Origin: JBFLXR01 sp040757065
GTDB lineage: Bacteria; Pseudomonadota; Gammaproteobacteria; Burkholderiales; Gallionellaceae
Length of the DNA stretch: 64,000 nt
NCBI GenBank assembly: GCA_040757065.1
Contig: JBFLXR010000011.1
Location: 18,596 to 82,595, forward strand
Direction: 5' to 3'
The notes under the pieces are model-generated. The model searched no databases. It was not told the DNA's origin and saw only the letters and a program-made list of their open reading frames with translations. The position numbers were made by a program, and so were the translations under genes. Shown in pieces: positions 26,435 to 35,168 of the stretch. Every line of letters begins with the position of its first letter. Position 1 is the first letter of the stretch.

Positions 26435-27437
26435 GGTCTTCTTCTCCCTTTGCAAGCGCTTCTTTGTACGACTCCGAAGCGATAACCTTTTCTACTTTCA
26501 GTGCATACTGGCCGTTTGAAATGCCGTATTTGCATTCCATGACGGGAACCGCACCGATTTGTGCCTTGATAATTTCATCGACCTCGATCGGGATAACGTC
26601 GCCGACCTTCATCTTCATCGCGGTTTCGAAGGTGATTTTGGCGCGACCGAGCACGGCGACCAGTTCGGTTTCTGCCGATTGAATCTGCTGAGACAACAGG
26701 CGCAACCAGCGTTTATCGGCAGCCAGATGTTCGCCCTGCATGCTGCTGTATAGTAGTTCGCGGATCGGTTCGATCATCGAATAGGGGAAGCACATATGTA
26801 CCGGCCCCCCGGTGCCGCCGAACTCAACCTCGAAGGCGGTGACGACGACCACCTCGTTCGGCGCGGCAATGTTGGCGAACTGCGGATTCATTTCCGAGCG
26901 GACGAACTCGAATTCGAGTTTATGCACGGCTTCCCATGCTTTCTCGAACGATTCGAATAGGACGGCGAGTAACTTATGAATGATTCGTTGTTCGGTCAGT
27001 GTAAATTCCCGCCCCTCGACTCGGGTATGGAAGCGCCCGTCGCCGCCGAACATACTGTCGATGACCATGAACACCAGATTCGGGTCGATAACCAGCAGCG
27101 CATGTCCGCGCAATGGTTTGGCCTGAACTAGGTTGAAGTTCGAAGGAACCGGCAGGTTGCGAATAAATTCGCCGTATTTTTGTACGCGCACCTGACCTAC
27201 CGAAATTTCCGGCGTACGGCGGATCAGGTTGAACAGGGCGATACGGAACAAGCGCGCAAAACGCTCGTTGATGACTTCCATGGTCGGCATGCGACCACGG
27301 ACGATGCGTTCTTGCGAGGCAAGATTATACGGACGGACGTTGCCCGAATCTTCTTCCTGCGGCGTATCGTCGACCTCTCCCGTGACCCCCTGAAGCAGGG
27401 AGTCAACTTCGTCCTGGGAGAGAAATTCGTTGCTCAT
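26427..27437 (-). CDS. fliM: Flagellar motor switch protein FliM
   Basis: FliM binds phospho-CheY and changes rotation direction. The 336 residues start with the CheY-binding peptide (LSQDEVDSLLQGV). The middle domain includes the GG loop (IDSMFGGDGRFHTRVEGREF), and the C-terminal SpoA domain pairs with FliN (FETAMKMKVGDVIPIEVDE). Length fits the family. It starts seven bases after fliL ends. Confidence 0.97.
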   Translation of the reverse strand: MSNEFLSQDEVDSLLQGVTGEVDDTPQEEDSGNVRPYNLASQERIVRGRMPTMEVINERFARLFRIALFNLIRRTPEISVGQVRVQKYGEFIRNLPVPSNFNLVQAKPLRGHALLVIDPNLVFMVIDSMFGGDGRFHTRVEGREFTLTEQRIIHKLLAVLFESFEKAWEAVHKLEFEFVRSEMNPQFANIAAPNEVVVVTAFEVEFGGTGGPVHMCFPYSMIEPIRELLYSSMQGEHLAADKRWLRLLSQQIQSAETELVAVLGRAKITFETAMKMKVGDVIPIEVDEIIKAQIGAVPVMECKYGISNGQYALKVEKVIASESYKEALAKGEEDHE

Positions 27438-27443
27438 GATCGA

Positions 27444-28025
27444 TTACGATCCGATAAGGAAGGGATCGAGCAAAACATCGACAATGCCGGCGCTCTTATC
27501 GGGGCCGGCTTCGGCATGGCCGCCTTCCTGTGCGCCTTCTTCGCCATGCTCGGCAGATTTTTTCGAGCCGCCGCTCTTCTTGATCTCAAGAATGCTTTCG
27601 GCTTCGGCGCTGATTTCCTTGCTCAGGTTTTTCTGCCCGTCGGGTGCGGTAAGCTGTCCTGCGGATTTGGAGGAAATCAGTTGGCGCACACGACTGCGAA
27701 GCTCTACTTCGCGAGCCTTAATTTTTTCTTCCAGCTTATAGTCGTAAATTTTGAATGCTACACCGACTTGCAATAGCAAGCTGCCTTGCTCATCCGGTTG
27801 CAGATTGGCAGTGATCGTGCCGATCGATACATATTTCGGTTCCGGCAGAGGAGGCGGAGCTGCATGCTCTTCATGGTGGCCACCGGGACCCATAGTAAAG
27901 AACCAGCCTGCGCCTGCACCCGCGAGCAGTACAACTGCCGCGACGATGATCAAGAGTTTTTTCTTGCCGCCGCCCTTGGCTTCTCCGCCTTCGGCAGGCG
28001 CTGCTTTCTTATCGGTCTTGGCCAT
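27444..28025 (-). CDS. fliL: Flagellar basal-body associated protein FliL
   Basis: FliL encircles the stator and stabilises it. The 193 residues have a basic cytoplasmic start, a single membrane helix (KLLIIVAAVVLLAGAGAGWF), and a periplasmic stomatin-like domain (VSIGTITANLQPDEQGSLLL, EVELRSRVRQLISSKSAG). A lysine/glutamate/glycine-rich insert lies near the C-terminus (about 150-180, KKSGGSKKSAEHGEEGAQEG), longer than in most FliL. The 100 bases upstream separate it from fliK. Confidence 0.93.
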   Translation of the reverse strand: MAKTDKKAAPAEGGEAKGGGKKKLLIIVAAVVLLAGAGAGWFFTMGPGGHHEEHAAPPPLPEPKYVSIGTITANLQPDEQGSLLLQVGVAFKIYDYKLEEKIKAREVELRSRVRQLISSKSAGQLTAPDGQKNLSKEISAEAESILEIKKSGGSKKSAEHGEEGAQEGGHAEAGPDKSAGIVDVLLDPFLIGS

Positions 28026-28125
28026 TTGTATCTATCCCTCTGGTTCTGTCAGTATTAGTTTATTCGGAATGCGTGCGCAGCCATCTGGCAAATACGCCGG
28101 TACAACGGCCTTATTTTACCTGCTA

Positions 28126-29517
28126 TCAGGCAAACGTATCCACCATCCCGTTATGACGGCTGGCCGGTATGCTGCGTACACCTTGTTGCACAACAGGCGT
28201 AATGTTATCCGAAACCGGGGAGGAAGTAGACCCGGATTGCGCTTGTTTCTGCGCGAAAGCACTTTGCTGATCTTTCGGTGCCTGATCGCTGACGGTGGCA
28301 TTGCCTAGTGTGATGCCGCTATCGGCTAGCATGTCGCGCAATTTAGGTAACGCTTGTTCGACTGCTTCGCGTACCGCCGCATGCGGAGAGGTGAACAAGG
28401 CCGTAGCCTGATCGCCGCTTACCTTGACGACCACATCGATCGGCCCGAGCTGCGGCGGATTCAGGTGCAGTTCGGCGCTTTGCTGGTTTTGCGTGGCCAG
28501 CCAGGTGATTTTTTGGTTAAAGTCGTCGCCCCATTTCGGATGTGAGACTGGAGTGGCGACGTTCAACTGCGCTGCGGTCGCAACGTTGGTTTGTGTTTGC
28601 GCTGCGCTGAGCGTTTGTGCAGCAGCCGTTGCTTGGTCGGCCTTCGGCGCGGAGAGGCTCTGAATGATATTGGCAGTATTTTGCAGCTCATCCGCCGGAG
28701 CGTTGGCGGTTTTGGACTGCACTGCGGTCAGTGCGGCCATCATGTTCATGAAATTGTCTGCTTTGCTCGCGCCGGCATCATGGCCGGGAGCAGCCTGCGG
28801 CAGGGCAGGGGCCGCTTTATCCGGTGCGCCGGTCGCAGCAGGCATCTTTTGAGTGGCGGTTTGCATAAAACCTTCGGCGCCAGCCGGTTTGGCACGGCCC
28901 TCCTGCACAAAGTCATTGGCTGCGTCACCCGATGTTGTAATGGGCGCCGATGCGGCTTGCTGCGGGATGTTCATGGCTGCGACAGCCGCTGCCACCGCCG
29001 TTTGATCTGATGCAGGCTGTGCGGGGGCATCCGGTATATTTTCTTTTTTCTCCGAACCGCGTAACTGAGAAGCTGTTTTTTCTTGGGGTATCGTTGCAGT
29101 GGATTGTGAGGCCGTTTCTGCAATTTCAGTTGCGGCTTGCTGCGGTAGTTGTAAAACGCCGACGGCAGTAGTCGGAGCGTTGGCGATTGTCGTCTCGGCA
29201 GCCGGTTGTCCTGAGGCGCTCGTTGTGTCGACTGCGGCATCGGCGTTTGGCGATGCGGTTTGCCCGGGTTGTTGGGTTACCTGCCCGGGTTGAGCGGGCT
29301 GAGACGGCTTGCTCGATTGTGCCGGTTGCGGCTGTGCAGTTTTTTCGGGCTTGCTTTTAGCGCCTTCATTGGCTGCCTTGCCGTGGTTGTCGATTTGACG
29401 GGCAAGAATTTGCCTGAATTGACCGGCAGACTTGCCTTCTTCAGCAGGTGTGCTGGCGGAAGGCTGTCCGGGTTTTCCGGCGGCAAAGGCGTTGTTTACG
29501 GTAATGGGCAGATTCAT
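28126..29517 (-). CDS. fliK: Flagellar hook-length control protein FliK
   Basis: FliK measures the hook and triggers the FlhB switch. The 463-residue protein has a long low-complexity N-terminal ruler rich in Gln, Ala, Pro and Ser. Its conserved C-terminal domain contains ELHLNPPQLGPIDVVVKVSG, then HAAVREAVEQALPKLRDMLA and DSGITLGNATVSDQ. Exported as a substrate, it has no signal peptide. It lies between fliJ and fliL. A second, more divergent FliK-like protein is encoded at 36270-37409. Confidence 0.93.
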   Translation of the reverse strand: MNLPITVNNAFAAGKPGQPSASTPAEEGKSAGQFRQILARQIDNHGKAANEGAKSKPEKTAQPQPAQSSKPSQPAQPGQVTQQPGQTASPNADAAVDTTSASGQPAAETTIANAPTTAVGVLQLPQQAATEIAETASQSTATIPQEKTASQLRGSEKKENIPDAPAQPASDQTAVAAAVAAMNIPQQAASAPITTSGDAANDFVQEGRAKPAGAEGFMQTATQKMPAATGAPDKAAPALPQAAPGHDAGASKADNFMNMMAALTAVQSKTANAPADELQNTANIIQSLSAPKADQATAAAQTLSAAQTQTNVATAAQLNVATPVSHPKWGDDFNQKITWLATQNQQSAELHLNPPQLGPIDVVVKVSGDQATALFTSPHAAVREAVEQALPKLRDMLADSGITLGNATVSDQAPKDQQSAFAQKQAQSGSTSSPVSDNITPVVQQGVRSIPASRHNGMVDTFA

Positions 29518-29537
29518 TGCAGGCTCCTTTGCACAGG

Positions 29538-29996
29538 TTATTCCTGATTCTGTTGCATCATTCTGTAGGCAGCGAGGCGTCCGTTGAATTCGTCTTGCGC
29601 GCGCTGTTCCAGTTTGTTTTCTTTTGCCTTTTCGGCTTCCTGATGCCGTTGCGCCAACGTGTCGAAGGATTTAACCTTGCGCTGGGCTTCCATCAACTCG
29701 GTGCGACCCGACTGAACGGCGACCTTGATTTGCTCCAGCAGGGCGCGCTGTTGGCGAATCGCTTCATCCAAGCGGTACAGGAAGTCCTGAAAATTGCGCA
29801 TATCGGTCTGATCCATGCCGTTTTGAACGGCATTCTGAAAGCGCTCCTGATAGTCGCGGCGATATTGCTGCAGCATTTCCAGCTTAGCTTGCGCAGCCTG
29901 CTGTTGCTGATTCAGTTGGCCGAATTTTTTTGTGGCTGCGTCGTTTTGCTGCGCAGCCAGATCGACCAAGGGTTGCAATTTAAATGTTGTCGCCAT
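29538..29996 (-). CDS. fliJ: Flagellar export chaperone-escort protein FliJ
   Basis: FliJ is the coiled-coil stalk of the export ATPase and recycles chaperones. The start at 29996 (MATTFKLQPLVDLAAQQNDA) is the only ATG with the FliJ N-terminus; a TTG six codons earlier is possible but less likely. The 152 residues are almost wholly helical and charged (KKFGQLNQQQQAAQAKLEML, LAQRHQEAEKAKENKLEQRA). It starts 14 bases after the fliI stop. Confidence 0.92.
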   Translation of the reverse strand: MATTFKLQPLVDLAAQQNDAATKKFGQLNQQQQAAQAKLEMLQQYRRDYQERFQNAVQNGMDQTDMRNFQDFLYRLDEAIRQQRALLEQIKVAVQSGRTELMEAQRKVKSFDTLAQRHQEAEKAKENKLEQRAQDEFNGRLAAYRMMQQNQE

Positions 29997-30010
29997 GATG
30001 ACCCAGTGTA

Positions 30011-31423
30011 TCAATGACTACCGCTGAACAATCCTTCGAATTTAGCCAGACTTTCGGCTCTATTCTCGCGTTCGAACATACCTTGCTTAAGAAAACGCTC
30101 GAATTCCGGGTAGAGGGCAATGCCTTCGTCGAGCAGCGGATCGCTGCCGTTGACATAAGCGCCGACGCTGATCAGGTCGCGGTTGCGCTGATAATGCGCA
30201 TAAATGTGCTTGAAGCGGTGTACCAGCGTAAAGTGTTCCGGGGTGACCAGATGGCTCATGGCACGGCTGATCGAGGCCTCGATGTCAATGGCGGGGTAGT
30301 GGCCTTGCTCAGCCAGCCGCCGCGAGAGCACGATATGACCGTCGAGAATCGCACGGGCATTATCCGCAATGGGGTCTTGCTGATCGTCCCCCTCAGTCAG
30401 AACGGTGTAAAAGGCGGTAATCGAACCGCTCCCTTCCAATCCGTTGCCGGCGCGTTCGACCAGCGCGGGCAATTTGGCGAAAACGGAGGGCGGATATCCC
30501 TTGGTGGCAGGCGGCTCGCCGATTGCCAGTGCGATTTCGCGCTGTGCCATTGCGTAGCGGGTGAGCGAGTCCATAATGAGCAGGACGTTTTTTCCCCGGT
30601 CGCGGAAATATTCGGCGATGGTGGTCGCATAGGCGGCGCCTTGCAGGCGCATCAGCGGGCTGGTATCGGCGGGGGCGGCAACGACGACAGAGCGCGCCAG
30701 CCCCTCGGTTCCAAGAATGTCTGTAATGAACTCTTTCACTTCGCGGCCGCGTTCACCGATTAGGCCGACCACAATGATGTCTGCCGTGGTATAGCGGGCC
30801 ATCATGCCCAGTAAAACGCTCTTGCCGACGCCGCTGCCAGCGAATAAGCCCATCCGCTGTCCGCGACCCACTGTGAGCATACTGTTGATTGCACGTACAC
30901 CGACATCGAGCACCTCCTTAATCGGCGCACGATTCAGCGGGTTAAAAGGGCGGCTTTGCAGCGAGGCGGTTTCTTCGTCCTGCAATGGGCCGAATTGGTC
31001 GAGCGGACGACCGGCTCCGTCGACAACTCGTCCGAGCAACGCATAGCCGACCGGAAGGTGGCGAGCCATGTCGGTGGCACGGCGACGCAAGTTGCGGCGC
31101 TTGCCCGAGGCAATCGGGGCGACCGGCGCTTCCATCGGGTAGACCTTTGCTCCGGGAACCAAACCGTGAACGTCGTTTTCCGGCATCAGGAATAATTTTT
31201 CGCCGGAAAAGCCGACGACTTCGGCTTCTACCCGGCTATGCGGCAGTTCGACCAGGCAAGTGCTGCCCACAGGCATGCGCAGACCGACAGCTTCCATCAC
31301 TAGTCCGGTTACTTTGGTGAGCTTTCCGCTGACCTGAAAGGGTTTGCTTTGTGTGAGGGCGTACTGGCTATCTTCCAGATAGTGGTGCCAGATTTGCGTA
31401 TGATGGCCTAAGTTTGCAGCCAT
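30011..31423 (-). CDS. fliI: Flagellum-specific ATPase FliI
   Basis: FliI is the F1-beta-like ATPase that powers early steps of export. The ATG at 31423 (MAANLGHHTQIWHHYLED) gives 470 residues and a 16-base overlap with fliH; a longer open frame upstream lies inside fliH and is not used. The Walker A motif is FAGSGVGKSVLL and the Walker B region VLLIMDSLTRYAMAQREIA. The catalytic glutamate is in GLIGERGREVKEF. The C-terminal helices bind FliJ. Confidence 0.96.
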   Translation of the reverse strand: MAANLGHHTQIWHHYLEDSQYALTQSKPFQVSGKLTKVTGLVMEAVGLRMPVGSTCLVELPHSRVEAEVVGFSGEKLFLMPENDVHGLVPGAKVYPMEAPVAPIASGKRRNLRRRATDMARHLPVGYALLGRVVDGAGRPLDQFGPLQDEETASLQSRPFNPLNRAPIKEVLDVGVRAINSMLTVGRGQRMGLFAGSGVGKSVLLGMMARYTTADIIVVGLIGERGREVKEFITDILGTEGLARSVVVAAPADTSPLMRLQGAAYATTIAEYFRDRGKNVLLIMDSLTRYAMAQREIALAIGEPPATKGYPPSVFAKLPALVERAGNGLEGSGSITAFYTVLTEGDDQQDPIADNARAILDGHIVLSRRLAEQGHYPAIDIEASISRAMSHLVTPEHFTLVHRFKHIYAHYQRNRDLISVGAYVNGSDPLLDEGIALYPEFERFLKQGMFERENRAESLAKFEGLFSGSH

Positions 31424-32031
31424 GACGCATCCTGCCCGATTGCAGCGAGAGTTCGTTTCCAGCGGGTTTCCAGCGTGGCGTCGATTTCGCCATGCACTGT
31501 TTCCAACCGGCATCCGCCTTGCTCAATTGCGGCGTCCTCGAAGATTTTCCAGCCGGTGTGCGCCAGTTGCTCCCCCATGTGTTGGCGAACGAGTTCGGCA
31601 TCGGCGGGATTCAGCACGATGTGCGCGCCTTGCGTGAAATGGGGAATGGTAGATATCGCTTCGCGTATGGTCGGTAACAACAATTCGGGTTTAACCAGAA
31701 GCGCCTGACGCAAAACCTGTTTGGTCAATTCCAAAGCAAGATTCAGCAAATCCTGACTGATTTGCTGATCCATTTGCTGCATTTCAAGGTTTAATGTCTG
31801 AACGATGCCTGAGAGCCGGTCGACTTCCTGTTGTGCGCGTTGCGCGCCGGCGGCGTAGCCTGCATCTTGCCCTGCCTGATAGCCTTCGTCGTAGGCTTGC
31901 TGCTGAATTTGTTCGATTTGCTCCGCTGTCGGGAGCGCAATTTCCGCTTCCGCCGGCTTGGCGTCGAATGCCGGGAGTTCCCAGCGCTGGTAGGCCGTGA
32001 GACCCTCCTTGGGCGGAGCCAGATCAGACAT
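31408..32031 (-). CDS. fliH: Flagellar export regulator FliH
   Basis: FliH binds FliI and links it to the C-ring. The 207 residues have a tryptophan-containing N-terminus (LTAYQRWELPAFDAKPAEAE), a helical middle with glycine repeats (AYDEGYQAGQDAGYAAGAQR), and a conserved C-terminal domain (ALELTKQVLRQALLVKPELL). The glycine repeats every four residues are a FliH trait. It starts inside the end of fliG (eight-base overlap). Confidence 0.94.
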   Translation of the reverse strand: MSDLAPPKEGLTAYQRWELPAFDAKPAEAEIALPTAEQIEQIQQQAYDEGYQAGQDAGYAAGAQRAQQEVDRLSGIVQTLNLEMQQMDQQISQDLLNLALELTKQVLRQALLVKPELLLPTIREAISTIPHFTQGAHIVLNPADAELVRQHMGEQLAHTGWKIFEDAAIEQGGCRLETVHGEIDATLETRWKRTLAAIGQDASWLQT

Positions 32032-33019
32032 AAGCTTCCTCGCCCTTGCCGCCTAGTGCAATCTGACCTTCTTCCGACAGGCGGCGGACGACCTTGAGAA
32101 TTTCCTTCTGCTCGGCCTCCACCTCGCTGACCTTGACCGGCCCTTTCGATTCGAGGTCTTCCCGCAGCATTTCGGCGGCACGCTGAGACATATTCTTGAA
32201 TATCTTCTCGCGCAGTTCCGCGCTGGCGCCCTTGAGCGCAACGATAAGCGATTCGGACTGGACTTCGCGCAGAATGATCTGGATGGAGCGGTCGTCCACT
32301 TCCATAAGGTTCTCGAAAACGAACATCTCGTCGAGGATTTTCTGTGCCAGTTCGGGGTCGTGATTGCGCACCACGTCCATAACCTGACCTTCTTGCACGC
32401 TTCCCATATAGTTAAGAATTTCTGCGGCTGTGCGCACACCGCCCTTGACGCCTTTTTTACCGGGACCGCCGCCGCCGGTGAGCAATTTGTTCAGTACGTC
32501 GTTCAACTCGGCCAGTGCGGTCGGTTGCACACCGTCGAGAGTGGCAATGCGCAGCAAAACGTCGGCGCGGGTACGCTCACTCAAGAAGCCCAGAATTGCA
32601 GAAGCCTGATCCGGCTCCAGATGCACCAGAATCGTGGCGATAATCTGCGGATGTTCGTTGCCGATCATTTCGGCGACTTCGCCCGGATCCATCCACTTCA
32701 GGCTTTCCAGTCCGCTGGTATCGCTATTGTGCAAAATGCGATCCAGTACGCTGGCGGCTTTTTCGTCGCCGAGCGCCTTGTACAGCATGTTGCGGATGAA
32801 ATCGTCCGAGGCCATGCCGATGTTGGTCTTTTTCGATGCAATATGGTGAAACTCGTTGAAAACCGCCATCACTTCGTCGCGTGAGAGATTTTTCATGGAC
32901 ATCATCGCGGTACTGATTTTTTGCACCTCTTTGGGTTCGAGATACTTCAGCACCTCGGCTGCGTCATTCTCGCCCAGCGTCATCAGGAGGATCGCGCTTT
33001 TGGTTACGCCGTCGGTCAT
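32024..33019 (-). CDS. fliG: Flagellar motor switch protein FliG
   Basis: FliG transmits torque between stator and rotor. The ATG at 33019 (MTDGVTKSAILLMTLGENDA) overlaps the fliF stop as ATGA and gives 331 residues, the usual length; an in-frame ATG five codons earlier is less likely. Conserved parts are the EHPQ motif (GNEHPQIIATILVHLEPDQA) and the C-terminal torque helix with charged residues (DDRSIQIILREV). The family match is strong throughout. Confidence 0.96.
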   Translation of the reverse strand: MTDGVTKSAILLMTLGENDAAEVLKYLEPKEVQKISTAMMSMKNLSRDEVMAVFNEFHHIASKKTNIGMASDDFIRNMLYKALGDEKAASVLDRILHNSDTSGLESLKWMDPGEVAEMIGNEHPQIIATILVHLEPDQASAILGFLSERTRADVLLRIATLDGVQPTALAELNDVLNKLLTGGGGPGKKGVKGGVRTAAEILNYMGSVQEGQVMDVVRNHDPELAQKILDEMFVFENLMEVDDRSIQIILREVQSESLIVALKGASAELREKIFKNMSQRAAEMLREDLESKGPVKVSEVEAEQKEILKVVRRLSEEGQIALGGKGEEAYV

Positions 33020-34662
33020 TCTGTTCCCATCCATTCTTTCAGCACGGAAGCGACAATGCGCGGTTCTTGTTGAACCAGTTGCCGTGCGACTTGCAAGTGA
33101 TTTTCATAAACATTGGACATTTGCAGGGCGTATTGCGCGGCAGCATCGTCCGGCACGACACCGTGCTCGCCGCCGGCACCGCCTTCTCCAGTCGTGCCGC
33201 CTTCAGGCACGGCAGGGGCAGGGGGGGCCAGATTTCTGAATGCCGGGCGAATAATGCCGAACAGCAGGAAGAGCATCGCTCCGGCGATCAATACATACTT
33301 CAGAATTTCCTTGACCAGCTCCATCATGCCGGGTTGTTTCCACAGCGGTGGCTCTTCAGTGCTGGCCTTTTCGTCGTTGAACGCGCTGTTCAGAATGTTC
33401 AGGGAATCGCCGCGGGTGCCGTCGAAACCGACTGCTTGTTTGACTAGGTCGTTAATTTGCGCCTTTTCGCTATCGGTCAGCGGGCGAGAGGAGGTTTTGC
33501 CGTTCTTTTCAGTCACCGTACGGTTGTTAACGACCACGGCGACCGACAGACGCTTAATGTTGCCGACCGGCAGTTTGGTATGGCGGATCGTTTTGTCCAC
33601 TTCATAATTGGTGGTGGCTTCCTTGCGCGTATTCACGCTGCCTGAATTCGGCGAGGAGGCCACTGCGCTGGCAGGAGAGACGATCGGTGCGGTTGCGGGG
33701 ACAGGGGGTTGGTTCGATAACGCGCCGGGCACGCCGTTCGCGCCTTGACCGCTGTTGTTCAGAGACTCCATGCTTTGCGTACTACGCACAGCGGCCTCAC
33801 CCGGGGTCTGATTGGGTTTATAGGTTTCGGAGGTTTGTTCGATTTGCGAGAAATCGATGTCGGCGGTGACTTGGGCGCGGATATTGTCCTGGCCGGTGAT
33901 CGGTGCGAGGATGTCCTCGATACGCTTGATATAGTCCTGTTCGATTTGACGGACGTATTTCAACTGTGTGGCATCGAGCAGCTCCTGCCCGTTTTCATGC
34001 ACCGCGCTTAACAGATTGCCGCTCTGATCGACGACGGTCACATTTTTGGCAGGCATTTCCGGCACGCTGCTGGAAATCAGATGTACGATTGCGTTGACCT
34101 GACCGGGATCGATGGAGCGACCGGCGTGTAAAGTCAGAACGACGGATGCACTGGGCTTGATTTGCTCTTTGACGAACACAGACGGCTTAGGGATGGCCAA
34201 GTGGACGCGGGCTGCCTGAACCGATGCCAGGGTTTGCATGGAGCGGGCGAGCTCTCCTTCCAATCCGCGCTGGTAATTTACTTGCTCCTGAAACTGGCTG
34301 GTACCGAATTTTTGGTTCTCCATCAGTTCAAAGCCGACGGTGCCACCCTTCGGCAGGCCTTGGGAGGCAAGGCGTAAACGTACTTCGTGTACTTGGCTGG
34401 AAGGAACCAGCAGCGCGCCGCCGCCTTCGGCAAATTTGTACGGGACGTTCATTTGCTGCAATGATTCGATAATCGCGCCGCCATCGCGGTCGGAAAGATT
34501 GCTGTACAGCACACGGTAGTCCGGGGTTTGCCCCCATGTCCACAGCCCTACAACCAATGCAATGATGGCTGCAACGGCAACCATCAGACCGATGCGTTGT
34601 TGATTATTCAGCCGCCCTAGTGCTTGCGCTAGCGGATTGCTTGATGTGTTGGTGTCAGCCAT
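33016..34662 (-). CDS. fliF: Flagellar MS-ring protein FliF
   Basis: FliF forms the inner-membrane MS ring. The 548 residues have two membrane segments, IGLMVAVAAIIALVVGLWTW near the start and ILKYVLIAGAMLFLLFGII near 440-460. Between them are ring-building domains (YKFAEGGGALLVPSSQVHEV, ARVHLAIPKPSVFVKEQ). The FliG-binding tail is at the end (VRQLVQQEPRIVASVLKEWM-like). The gene begins the fliF-R operon and is divergent from fliE. Confidence 0.96.
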   Translation of the reverse strand: MADTNTSSNPLAQALGRLNNQQRIGLMVAVAAIIALVVGLWTWGQTPDYRVLYSNLSDRDGGAIIESLQQMNVPYKFAEGGGALLVPSSQVHEVRLRLASQGLPKGGTVGFELMENQKFGTSQFQEQVNYQRGLEGELARSMQTLASVQAARVHLAIPKPSVFVKEQIKPSASVVLTLHAGRSIDPGQVNAIVHLISSSVPEMPAKNVTVVDQSGNLLSAVHENGQELLDATQLKYVRQIEQDYIKRIEDILAPITGQDNIRAQVTADIDFSQIEQTSETYKPNQTPGEAAVRSTQSMESLNNSGQGANGVPGALSNQPPVPATAPIVSPASAVASSPNSGSVNTRKEATTNYEVDKTIRHTKLPVGNIKRLSVAVVVNNRTVTEKNGKTSSRPLTDSEKAQINDLVKQAVGFDGTRGDSLNILNSAFNDEKASTEEPPLWKQPGMMELVKEILKYVLIAGAMLFLLFGIIRPAFRNLAPPAPAVPEGGTTGEGGAGGEHGVVPDDAAAQYALQMSNVYENHLQVARQLVQQEPRIVASVLKEWMGTE

Positions 34663-34720
34663 GGTTTTTACGAATTAAATCCCAATTCCTCACACTGCGC
34701 ATTATCTCCTTGATCGTGTT

Positions 34721-34776
34721 GTACAGTATAGAGAAAAAAGGGGGAATTCCCCACTTATTCTTTAAATGCACTGTAC
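34721..34776. repeat. Nested palindromes in the fliF/fliE divergent region
   Basis: An exact 12-base palindrome GGGGAATTCCCC (34741-34752) lies nearly concentric with a 7-base inverted repeat GTACAGT (34721-34727) / ACTGTAC (34770-34776). A TATACT box on the minus strand overlaps the left arm region and could be the fliF -10. The arrangement suggests an operator serving fliF and fliE. No known regulator consensus is recognised. Confidence 0.45.
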
Positions 34777-34819
34777 CGGAGGCTTGGTATCGTGTCACCA
34801 CTGAAATCGGAGGTGAATC

Positions 34820-35143
34820 ATGAACGTCTCAGGAATCGAAGGGATGTTGTCTCAAATGCGGGCTGCAATGGCGGTAGCGCAGGGGAGTGCTGCACAAAAT
34901 GCCAAATCGGTGTCGCCGGCGAGCGACTTTTCCAATGTATTGAAAACATCGCTGGATGGCGTTTCGCAAGCGCACGAGCAGACGGAAAGTTTGCAAAAAG
35001 CCTTTGTTATGGGCGATGACAAAGTGAGCCTGAGCGATGTGATGATTTCCATGCAGAAATCCAACATCGCGTTCCAAACTACCGTGCAGGTACGCAACAA
35101 ATTTGTCGCTGCTTATAACGACATTATGAACATGCAGGTGTAA
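34820..35143 (+). CDS. fliE: Flagellar MS-ring/rod adaptor protein FliE
   Basis: FliE joins the MS ring to the rod. The 107 residues include SPASDFSNVLKTSLDGVSQA, then FVMGDDKVSLSDVMISMQKS and the C-terminal rod-type helix FQTTVQVRNKFVAAYNDIMN. Length is standard. Here fliE is a single gene facing away from fliF, whereas in most relatives it heads the fliEFGHIJ operon. The SD TCGGAGG precedes the ATG. Its stop codon lies inside a hairpin shared with the convergent PilZ gene. Confidence 0.96.
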   Translation: MNVSGIEGMLSQMRAAMAVAQGSAAQNAKSVSPASDFSNVLKTSLDGVSQAHEQTESLQKAFVMGDDKVSLSDVMISMQKSNIAFQTTVQVRNKFVAAYNDIMNMQV

Positions 35144-35168
35144 GGCGCGCGCCGGTCAGCGCGCCTTA
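35141..35168. terminator. Convergent hairpin containing both stop codons (fliE / PilZ gene)
   Basis: A perfect 10-bp stem, TAAGGCGCGC (35141-35150) and GCGCGCCTTA (35159-35168), with an 8-base loop. Its two ends are the TAA stop codons of fliE and of the convergent PilZ gene. There is no T-run on either side, so termination, if it occurs here, is not of the classic form; transcript 3'-end protection is another possibility. Confidence 0.65.
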
